Source of the DNA: Chenopodium formosanum
Lineage: Eukaryota > Streptophyta > Magnoliopsida > Caryophyllales > Amaranthaceae
Reading direction: 5' to 3'
Assembly (NCBI GenBank): GCA_024500155.1
Contig: CM044858.1
Location: 36,685,786-36,749,785 of the forward strand
DNA length: 64,000 nucleotides
The notes under the pieces were generated by a model. It did no database searches and was not told the origin of the DNA. It saw nothing but the letters and a program-made list of their open reading frames with translations. The position numbers and the translations under genes are program-made. Below, piece after piece: positions 54,608-64,000 of the stretch (position 1 is its first letter; each line of letters starts with the position of its first letter).

Positions 54608-56305
54608 ATGGTAAGAAAATCAAGGAAGAACATCTTCCTAATCATCCTCGCCATTATCACATTCTTCGCCATTCTCTCTCATCACATCTATCGTTTCGCC
54701 AATCAATCTCTTTCTCTCTCCTCCTCCTGCATCTTCCGCCGCCAATCCCTCGATTTTCTCTCTCCACCACCACCACCACCTCCGCCGCCGTCGAAACCTC
54801 TCCTTCCATTACAACCACCGCCATTACCACCCTCGAAACTTCCATCATCAACCGAAGCAATTCTAATCCCAGATTGGGAAGTCCTCGTAATTGTACCACC
54901 AGAAACCCCATTAATTCCGCCATTAGAGAACAATTACCTCTGCATTTACCCAGATAAATCCTCAACTCCGGCGAAATTCGCCGGAAAACTCCCTTTCAAC
55001 GGCGGTTTATCCTTCAAGTGCAATTTCCCGGCAAGTAATCGGCGTCGTTTACCGTTTTTTCAACCGGCGTTGGTCCGTACAGAGGAGAGAGAAAATCTTG
55101 GTGATGTTCTTCCTCCGCCGAAACTCCTGTTACGGTGGAACTTCATCGTATACGATTCCTTCACCACCGAAAACGACGTCGTTTTGCTCGTTAAAGGGGT
55201 CAATAACCATCAAGGAAGTAGTAGACCTCCGTCAAATTTCCGTTGTGTTTTTGGACATGATTCTTTAACGCCCGTTAAAACTAACGTTACTTCTTCTAGT
55301 CAAGAGGTTTTCCGTTGCATTCGTCCGGGAATTACGGGGAGCCGTCCGATTAGTGTAACGATTGAAATTGTGGAGGATGATCGGACGGCTGTGATTATCC
55401 CATCGTTGGCTAAGTATGTACCGGATAATCAGCGCACGATAATGCAGTTTGAGAGGAAGTCGCTAATATGCGCTTGTACTATGGTTAATAATGTGGCCAA
55501 GTTTTTGAGAGAGTGGGTTATGTTTCATGCTAAAATTGGGGTTGAGAAGTTTATTCTCTATGATAATGATAGTGAGGATGATTTGGGAGCTCAAGTTGAG
55601 GGTCTTAGGAATGAAGGGTTTGATGTGAGGACGGTTTATTGGGTTTGGCCTAAGGCGCAAGAGGCCGGGTTTTCTCATTGCGCGCTTTACTCCGCTCGGA
55701 TATGTGATTGGGCCGCGTTTGTGGATATTGATGAGTTTCTTCTCTCTCCTTCGTGGCTCGAGTCACCACGTCCGACGGCGGATATGCTGAGGGAGTTGTT
55801 ACCGGCGAGGCCGGAGGTGGAGCGAGTCGGGCAAGTGTCGATTCGGTGTAATGAGTTTGGGCCGTCGAATCAAACGGCTCACCCAATTGATGGGGTGACT
55901 CAAGGGTATACTTGTCGTAGTCGAGTGGATCAAAGGCATAAGTCTATTGTTTACCTTCCGGCATTGGATCATTCCCTCTTGAATGTGATCCACCACTTTC
56001 AAGTCAAAGATGGGTATAAGTCTATTCAAATTGGAACGAATCGGGCTATTGTTAACCACTACAAGTACCAAGCTTGGCCCGAATTTCAAGCCAAGTTTCG
56101 AAGACGGGTGTCAGCCTATGTTATTGATTGGCGAGTGACTATAAACCCTAGTTCAAATGATAGGGCACCCGGTTTAGGATTTGAGCCTATTGAGCCCCCC
56201 GGGTGGGCCCAAAAGTTTTGTGAAGTAATAGATGACCGGATGAAAGTGCTGACTAGGAGGTGGTTTAGGAATAGTGAGTCCACTATGGCTTGGCAAAGTT
56301 CATAG
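54608..56305 (+). CDS. Glycosyltransferase family 92 (DUF23) protein
   Basis: An intronless 565-residue type II membrane protein: short basic N-terminus (MVRKSRKN), one signal-anchor helix (IFLIILAIITFFAILSHHIY, residues 9-28), then a proline-rich stalk with nine consecutive prolines near 53-61, and a luminal catalytic domain. Recognisable GT92 features are ICACTMVNNVAKFLREWVMF near 287, the nucleotide-sugar region KFILYDNDSEDD, CALYSARICDWAAFVDIDEF with the metal-binding DxD, NEFGPS and a C-terminal WRVTINPSS. Plant GT92 members include the beta-1,4-galactan synthases GALS1-3. This protein looks closer to the At1g27200 group, whose sugar product is not established. Expected in the Golgi, acting on cell-wall or glycan substrates. 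The ATG follows a CT-rich leader, and the length fits the family. Confidence 0.88.
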   Translation: MVRKSRKNIFLIILAIITFFAILSHHIYRFANQSLSLSSSCIFRRQSLDFLSPPPPPPPPPSKPLLPLQPPPLPPSKLPSSTEAILIPDWEVLVIVPPETPLIPPLENNYLCIYPDKSSTPAKFAGKLPFNGGLSFKCNFPASNRRRLPFFQPALVRTEERENLGDVLPPPKLLLRWNFIVYDSFTTENDVVLLVKGVNNHQGSSRPPSNFRCVFGHDSLTPVKTNVTSSSQEVFRCIRPGITGSRPISVTIEIVEDDRTAVIIPSLAKYVPDNQRTIMQFERKSLICACTMVNNVAKFLREWVMFHAKIGVEKFILYDNDSEDDLGAQVEGLRNEGFDVRTVYWVWPKAQEAGFSHCALYSARICDWAAFVDIDEFLLSPSWLESPRPTADMLRELLPARPEVERVGQVSIRCNEFGPSNQTAHPIDGVTQGYTCRSRVDQRHKSIVYLPALDHSLLNVIHHFQVKDGYKSIQIGTNRAIVNHYKYQAWPEFQAKFRRRVSAYVIDWRVTINPSSNDRAPGLGFEPIEPPGWAQKFCEVIDDRMKVLTRRWFRNSESTMAWQSS

Positions 56306-58109
56306 TGCGTGTTAGACTATATATTCTTTTTGGTCACATACAAGTCTAGAAATTTTTGCAATACATACATGGATGTGCAAAAGAGATACTTCTATCAAAT
56401 CTCACAATCTAGGAGTATATAGTATTAGTTGATGAATATTTGCATGTCCCAAAATATACAACAAGAAAACGTCATAATTAGCTGTATATATTAGTCTCTT
56501 TAAGACTGATCTCATAGCTAGATTAAAGGGAGAGAATAGGAGTAGGGATTTAATTCACTTTTTTGCTTAATTGTTTTGTAAAGAGTTGATTCTTCAACAA
56601 GGCTAATTAAGATGCAAGCTTTATCATAGTTTCCTGTTTTTGTCATTGTTCAATTGGTTTTTGATAATTTAATCCATCATTTCAACATTATTAATCATTT
56701 AAATTGTTAGAAATGTTGAAAACAATAATGAACGTGATGTATTGCGTTGTAGTTAAACTTGGTTTAGTTACTTTTTTGGTTTTTGAGGTAGAAAATAAAG
56801 TTTATTTCATTTATAAAATAATTACTTTAGTTCTAAGCTTCATTTAAGCTTTTGGCCTTTTTAAAGGTGTTTGAGATTAATTACGAATCACCCTTCTAAT
56901 TACGAGATAAATTTATAGTTTTTTAATTTTATTTTTATGTGTGTGCGCTCTTTTTCTTTGGGTGATACTCAAGCCAATAAAAGTAAATGTCACATATCCG
57001 TTTAATAACGCATAATTCTTTTTGGCAAAGAGGTTTCTGGTGTTTTTTCATGTGGTAAAAATAGGTTTGTAATTGGCTTTTTAACAAGCTTTTTGCTCCT
57101 TTTTAGTCAAAAATCTGAAAAGGTGGGGTCTATATCATTTTACATAGCCAATTTTTTCATGTACTTCGTAATTTATAAAAAATCAATATGACAATAGAGT
57201 TAAAACAAGCATTCTGCTAAATAATTTACATAGCCAAAAGTCTGATTTTCAATTTTTGCAACATTTGTTTTTGATTTATATTTTGACTATTCATATTCTA
57301 ATTTGATTACTAATATACTCCGTATTTAATTATACATCAAAGAAAATTATAACACATAATATTGTACAAATATATATTGAGATAGACCAAATCAACTATC
57401 AATTCGTAATAAAATGATAAAAGGTCCAAATGTGCAAGAACATAGAAGCATACTTATTATTAACAACTATTTTGAATGTTGCATAAGTATCAAATAAGTT
57501 AAGTGAATTAGCCAATAATCAAAGACTAACAACAGTAATAATCAATTATGCTTTCGGAGTTATTATGGCCGTCATGGTATTTCTCCTTTCACTAAGGATA
57601 TACTTCATAATTCATATAATACATGATTAGTTGATGATAACCTCACAAATTAACATTGTTATAAAATTGGAGCTTTGAATTGTATGGTGTGAAAGTTCTT
57701 CCTTTATTTTCTATTTTGCCATCTTGTTTTTATGAGTGAATAATTTTGAGAGGCAAAAAAGGTCGTGCCGAAGTTCAAGATATTGGTATTATTGCATGTG
57801 CATGAGTTATACAAACGTACCATACACAAAATAATTAGATAAAGTACAAATATTTAGTGGAATACGAACTTTATTATTGGTAAAGTAATAATAAACTAGA
57901 CTAGGGACTTAGGTAGTTTGGTGGGTATCAGATGATCAGTTTGTTAACTGCTTCTTCTGTATTAAATTGGCTGTTAAATAACTAATTGTATCATAAAAAG
58001 CTCTATTATTATTTCCTCACTTTATACAAAGTACAAGTATAAATTAATGGACATCCTAACATTATTGGTTATGAATTAATGATGTATGTGTGTTATACTG
58101 TAATGTAGT

Positions 58110-58154
<45 letters not shown>

Positions 58155-59865
58155 TTTTTTTTTTTTTTATTGACTTTGACAGGAAAAGTTCTAGTAGTTT
58201 ATTATTCTCTCTATTGTATAATTATTATAATATAAGGTGTTTTGTGTATTAATAGATTACTAAGTAGGAATGTAGGATGTACACCTATATGGAGAGTATA
58301 TTGCATGTAAAGGGCTTACTTCATAATCAGTTCATCACTACATTTTTTGGCAATACATGATTATTTTCTTCTATTTGCCTTTTGGGATAATGATTAAAGG
58401 CTATGTTAGTTGTTGTTTTGGTATTAGGGAAAAAATGGAATAAACAAATTTATTGAGAATTTTCTAAATTTAATTAATTCTAGCTTTATTTTGATTGATT
58501 AATTGATGCGATGCTTAATAAAAAAAAAAAAAAATTAATGATATGTATGCAAAAGAAGTTATATTAATACAACTCTGTATACATTATAATGACTCCATGT
58601 ATTGAATATTACTATAATTATAATGCAAATCGTTCTTTCTAAATTATCAAGTCTCTTAAATAGTGTAAATTTTCTCATACTTAGAAGAGCATCGAGTTTA
58701 GTGCTTCTAATGAACTATACTATCACATGCACCATTTATCCCCACATCTTCTAATTTACATCGCGTATCGCCACACATATTCAAGTGACATAAAATGCAC
58801 GGGGTGGCATGAAGAACATGGTGCAGTGCTCTATGACTTGACGCACGGCCTGAACCACTGTATTGCGTTGTTAAAAAAAAAACAAAGGCTTTTTTGGGGG
58901 GAGGAACATAACCAGGCTAGTAGAACCACTGTAAACCACTAAAAAAATCCACAAAATATATAGTGACTTAGGGATAATGTCAATGGCACTAAAATGTGCA
59001 ATCAATTGAGCAGAAGACATATCTATGCGGCGTAAATTAAGGCAACATAGTTAGGTGATACTTACCTTTACCCTATATCCATCTGCTGCTATTAGTGCTG
59101 TAAATCTCATTATATGATTGCATCCGTCTTTATCACAACTGATTTGGTCATTATATCCTAACACATTAACATTTGACAGTTTTGGATGCATAAACTTGAA
59201 AAAAATCCTTATTCGAAACAAATTCCGCAATCAAAAATAGACAAGTTTAAGAGCAAAGCTAAAGATACTGGGAAAAGATGCCATATGGCGTTATTAATGA
59301 TATTTTTCTTTCCGGAAAAAAAAAATAATAATACGGAGTAATTAAAATTAGCATACAGGCAAAGTATTAGACTAATGGTTTTGATTAATATAGTTAAACT
59401 ACTTAAATAAACAAGAAGAAAAGTGTTTTCAGAATAAGTTCAAGTGATAACACCGCGAATTCGTCACCAAGAAAAATCATAATTACGACTTTATTAGCAA
59501 GCTCCTTGAATCTGCTACTGTAACGTCAAAATACCTGTATTAACCTTTAACACAATTACTTGGTACAAAATACAATGAATGTAACTCTCTCTCTCTTTCT
59601 ATTTCTTTCTACATTTCTTCCTCAAAGAGTCCCTAGGAAAGTTTGCGTTCTTTCCAAAAAAAAAAGGAAACAAAATATAAATATGCGAAAGGAGAAGAGC
59701 TTCCTAAATCACCAGAACCGTATAGTTTTCCCCAATTAAACTCAATAGTTGGTGAACCAATCTGTACAGCGTTTCACCCGTTTCTACTACCACTGTGACT
59801 GTACCAGCCAAGACAGAATTGCCATATTTATACCTACAACTAAAGAAAAGCCTAACATTGATATT
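56306..59865. other. Intergenic region between GT92 and bromodomain genes
   Basis: 3.5 kb of AT-rich DNA with no gene supported. It holds the 3' UTRs of both convergent genes and the long T-tract listed separately. ORF 58727-58942 has no domain. Confidence 0.5.
58112..58169. repeat. Long T homopolymer (~57 nt)
   Basis: Nearly uninterrupted T with one or two A. Length likely unreliable. Confidence 0.85.
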
Positions 59866-62800
59866 TCAAAGCTGCAGGACTAAGTCTAGTTGCGGTGGAG
59901 AACCAATGGGCAAATTTGTACTTTTCGAACCAGATGCCTGGAATCCCTTATTGAGCTCCGCTGGATATGGGCGATCCCAACTTTCTTGTATGGATAGATT
60001 CTGCCAATATGGCATCCCATGGGTGACCATATCATTTTCGGAGTTTATCACGCCATTGAAGCTTCTTGAGGGATCAAATGAGCTTGAATCCAAAGCATGA
60101 GGATTAAAGAATGATGATGATGTCTGCCTACCCAGTGCTTCCTGAAAATGAGAGCCTGGAGCAAAACTGCCACTGAAACCATTCATGCGTGGTTGAACAG
60201 AACCTTGATGTTGAATCTGCAACGAAGGGCCAGGTCCCACCACCCCATTACCACCTTTCAGTGAAGACCATTCAACATTGGAACTTAATTCTCGAGAATC
60301 CATTGGTTTTTCAGGGCAAGATGTAGTGGGTTTACCAGCAAAATTAGAATTTCTGAAGCCTGATGTTGACAGATGGTGTGATTCACTATTGAAGGAATCT
60401 TGTGGCTGTAATGAGTTCTCTGGCAAACAAGGGAGTTGCACTGATGACACCTTGGTTTCGCCAACCCATCCGGGACCAAACTCTACACCTGGTGGCAGAA
60501 CACTTCTGATCTTTTTCGAGGCAACCTTCCAAACTTCAGGCCCAAGTTTCGCAGCAAATTGAGCTAGGCTTCTTGCATAGCTATTAGGATCTGAGGCAAG
60601 ACCTACCTGCTTGAGTTTTCACAGGGAAGCATATTAGCCAAAAAGGTACTTAAACAGGGAAAGTCAATATAACAAGAAACAGTGTCTAAGATGATCTAAA
60701 ATATACATACTGGAATTAATTGCCTCTCAAGGCCTCCAAAAGTAGCCATTTGTTGATCCTGGCCAGAATCAGGCTCAACAGAAAAGTAGTAAGAGTCACG
60801 CCTACTTTCATCGGAATCAAATGACTTTTTTCCATACCTGGCTGACATTGATTTAGAAGAAGATCCTGAAGGCCAGTTGACAAAAGAATCAGACATCAAT
60901 AATCTTTGAGATGATGAGCAAAGAAGGTATGAAAGAAGCTGTTTAACATAATAAACAAGAGACAGAATAAATAACGAGTATGAACTATGAAGCAGCAAAA
61001 ACACACTTCATTGGATTACCTGAAAAATCAAAACAATTTTCAAGATAGCGAGGGAACCGGTATAAACTAGGTCCTTTCCTCAGATTGTAAGAGCCTGATC
61101 TTCCCACGTCCTCCTCCTGAGAAGCAGGAGTGGCTACTCGAGAAGCAGGTGTGGCACCTCGAGAAGCAGGTGTGGCACCACGAGAAGCAGGTGTGACATC
61201 TCGAGAAGCAGGAGTGGCATCTGATGATGACTCACGAACATTGCGATCTGGGGGTGAGCTCTGAAGGAGCTTTTTCAAATTTCTACTACCTGGTGGTCTA
61301 CCTCTCCTGGGTTTGGCAGGTAGCTCAATAACACCACCATCTTGTTTCAATGTTTCAAATTCCTTCTTTGCAAGTTCTTGGATAGCTCGGGCCTGAGACA
61401 AACACCAGCTTTAAAGTAATGAACAAGATGACCCAAAGAAACTCGGAATGATGAGAGCTCTTACCTGTCGATGGAATACCGTTGAAGGTGAATTGTACTT
61501 CATTGCATTCGAACATATTAAATTTATGTCATCCTGTACAGAAATTCAAGAGCTTAGTAACCACTAACCAGTGGCAGGTAATGAACCCTTGAATACAAAT
61601 CAGTGCAGCCACGATCAATAGAAAAAACAGCAATATTTTCTTAACCAACTATATCAGACTCTATTATAAATCAGGCAAACACAGCCTATATCATGCCAAA
61701 TCATGAGCATCAAACTCAGCAAGGCATAAGGAACAGAGATTTATTCATCTAGAAGCTAATATGATAAAACATCATGCCTCTGGTTGTGCATATGTAGTAC
61801 AGATTACAGAAAAAAGGATCCCTGCTCACCCTGCCCCCACTGATATTTAACTTGAAAGAAGATAAGAGCAAATTAAAGTACACGATACAGATGCCCTACC
61901 CTGTACAGCAACTACATATCAGGAGTCAGAAGGCAGGGTGCAGATTTAGCAGAAAGAGATGCAATTAGAATAACAGTGAAGGATTAGCAAGGGTCCAAAG
62001 TAGATTGGGCCTAGATGTGGGCTTCTTCTTCTTCTATCCATAAACAGATATGAAAAGGTTGTCATACATTATAATGAACTTAAGGCAAACATCTCAGAGC
62101 AACACTAAACACCAACTAAATGCAGTATACTCTTCTCATGAACAACAAATGCAATAACAGATGTTTACTTTAATGCTTCCTGCTTCAATAAGGAGTTGAA
62201 TAGTATACCAATTTAAACCTCTAAATACAGTAACAGTAAAGCATTTTCAATTCCTTATCAGGAGACAGATAAATAATTCAAAAGGTCCAACCCCGACAAA
62301 ATAATATGTTGATTTCCAAAAGAACCATTTAAGGCGAAGTTATTAGCCATCAGTCACACAGATAAGAAGAATTCTTGTAGTATAAAGTTTCAAAAGAACC
62401 TTAAAACCATTCAACTAACCTCAAGCTGCTGCAAAATCACATATAAGCCACCCAAGAGTTTCTTCCTCACTGTTTCAAAATCCATGGGATTCTCAATAAT
62501 CTCATGGTAGTCCGGAAGCTGAAATCAAAACAACATTTTCACAATCAAAACAACTACGGCATGACAACAACTAGTCAAATACCGCCAACATAAGAATAAC
62601 CAAGTCCTGATTAATATATACCTCCTCTGGATCAACCGGCTCTGCAAACACGCCTCGAGTATCCTTCCTACAAATAGCAGCAATCACAGAACATCCCATT
62701 GTCAATAACAATCATCCAATAAGAAAAAAACCTAATAAATGTATAAAAAGTACAGTAATCCATGCATAAATAAATGAAAGGAAATATAAATAAAATTTTT

Positions 62801-64000
62801 TTAAAAAAAACCCACTTTTGGAGTTTATCAAGAATGAGCAGCAGCAACTTTTTATCAGGCAAAGGTGTACTTGTTGAAGTAGCTGTAGCAGTAGCAGAAG
62901 TTGAAGGTGTGGGGCCATTCTCCAAAGCACCACCTACCATCCTCCTTGTCCCTGTCCTCTCACACAAGATTCAATTTACCCATTTTAGTATTCTCAATTA
63001 TATTTTCACTAAATTCTTTCAACTTTTTTTTTAAAATTATAAATTAAAAAAAAAAAATTAAAGATTTTGAAAACCCCAAAAAAACCAAAAAGAAGAATGA
63101 AGAAGATTGAATAACCAATATCGTTGTCAGTCGCTTTCGAACGCTTTACGTCCTGCAAAGATTCATTCACTCAATTATTTATTCAATTATTTATATATTC
63201 AAATTTATATTTTCTACAACATCAAATTCAACAGTAAAATCAAAAACAATCTTAAATTAAACTGATTTCGAGTACGGAATATTCAATTCTTCGAAATCTA
63301 TAACACGACAAAATCCATACATTCCGAATAATTCGTTAAACGAAAAAAAAAAAAAAATGCAGTAATAATAAAGTAAGAGAAAAAATAATGCTTTAAATGG
63401 AATGAAGGCGAACAAAATTCAATATTATCCGACAATTGCAGATAATATGGTGGGAAGACAAGAATAGAAAATTTAACAACAACAACAACAACACCAACAT
63501 CAACACTCAGTCAAAGAAGAAAAAAAAGGGGAAAAAGCCCTCTTCTAGAATGTTCGAAAAAAGCGCGAAATCCGAGGAAATTATCTGGGGAAAGAAACAA
63601 AATTCGATTCCAGAAACGATATAAGTAGAAGTAGAACAAGTAGTAGGTGATTAATTAATTGATTGATTGATTAATTAAATAAATAAATTAGTTGATTGGT
63701 TAATTAATTAATTACCAAAACTAATTGGGTATTTAAGAAATTGCAAAATTCACCTGAGAAGCAACGGCATTGATGAATTTGTTGGAGGAAGAATTTGGGA
63801 ATTGAACGACGAGTTTAACCTTTTTCTCAGCCCTTTCATCATCATCATCATCATCAACAACATCATCATCATCATTCTCATTATCATCATCATCATCATC
63901 ATCATTTTGAACTAAATTATCGGAATCAATTGAATGATCGTCGGAATCAGAACCGTCGATAAAACGGGCGGGTAAATTAGGGATCCGACGAGCAGATCGA
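59866..64000 (-). CDS. Bromodomain protein, plant BRD1/BRD2/BRD13 type (5' end off window)
   Basis: Nine exons on the minus strand, all with GT-AG borders and compatible phases: 63754->64000 (partial), 63116-63152, 62816-62951, 62622-62667, 62420-62518, 61465-61533, 61020-61392, 60711-60865, 59866-60606. The first visible exon encodes an Asp-rich stretch from (GAT)n codons, with KKVKL after it. The bromodomain (exons 3-7) reads LLLLILDKLQKKDT, GVFAEPVDPEELPDYHEII, PMDFETVRKKLLGG and CSNAMKYNSPSTVF, with the acetyl-lysine-binding asparagine present. After it come an AT-hook-like PRRGRPPGSR and five ATPASR-type repeats. The tail contains GPEVWKVASKKI and VLPPGVEFGPGWVGE, as in the Arabidopsis BRD proteins of SWI/SNF (BAS) remodelling complexes. 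Role inferred: nuclear acetyl-histone reader. The start codon lies beyond 64000. Confidence 0.88.
61131..61221 (-). repeat. 18-bp coding minisatellite in the bromodomain gene
   Basis: Five units of GCWACWCCTGCTTCTCGA-type sequence encoding ATPASR-like hexapeptides, in exon 7 between the AT-hook-like motif and the SYNLRKGPSLYRFP segment. Confidence 0.85.

Noticed and set aside
54657..54965. Antisense glycine- or arginine-rich ORFs over the start of the GT92 gene
   Set aside because: Reverse reading of the proline codon run; no independent support.

Overview
The window is nuclear DNA from a flowering plant, very probably a eudicot. Signs of this are AT-rich spacers, spliced genes with GT-AG introns, plant-only families (a large PPR protein, a GT92 glycosyltransferase, plant mobile domain proteins) and many plant transposons. 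The order or species cannot be fixed from the sequence alone.

Left flank (1-8.6 kb): eroded gene remnants and small DNA transposons. There is an antisense RING-H2 gene broken by one in-frame stop inside the RING, two antisense ORFs of which one looks Tim17-like, several short Helitrons of one family, a 627-bp Mutator-like element with a perfect 9-bp target duplication, a 155-bp tandem duplication and an (ATT)n microsatellite.

Centre (8,635-42,966): one nested retrotransposon complex. A Tnt1/Tork-like Ty1/copia element (795-bp LTRs, TSD TGAAG, initiator-Met PBS) has been split between integrase and reverse transcriptase by a 28.5-kb Ty3/gypsy element of the Tat/Ogre type (TSD CTACT, tRNA-Arg-like PBS, second archaeal-type RNase H). 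The inserted element is itself composite: LTR_A, leader, damaged gag-pro and truncated pol; then a third, internal LTR (LTR_B) with a different U3; then a second leader and gag-pro-pol, two antisense spliced plant-mobile-domain (PMD) genes, a polypurine tract and LTR_D. Every pol copy carries disabling lesions. PMD1 is open; PMD2 has a single in-frame TAG.

The most unusual signal is a family of GC-rich palindromes (core TGTCGC..GCGACA), found at eight places in the Tat complex. Three of these places lie directly upstream of likely promoters: the LTR_B TATA box, the PMD1 TATA box with almost the same spacing (about 50 bp), and the PMD2 5'UTR exon. This suggests a shared cis-element controlling sense and antisense genes of the element.

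Right flank (43-64 kb): ordinary single-copy genes. These are a PPR gene orthologous in appearance to Arabidopsis At3g06920 (minus; tiny first coding exon), an intronless GT92 gene (plus), and a nine-exon bromodomain gene of the plant BRD1/2/13 type (minus) that runs off the right end. Between them lie a Tourist-like MITE, Helitrons, a Mutator-like element inside a Helitron, and a Stowaway inside a Stowaway.
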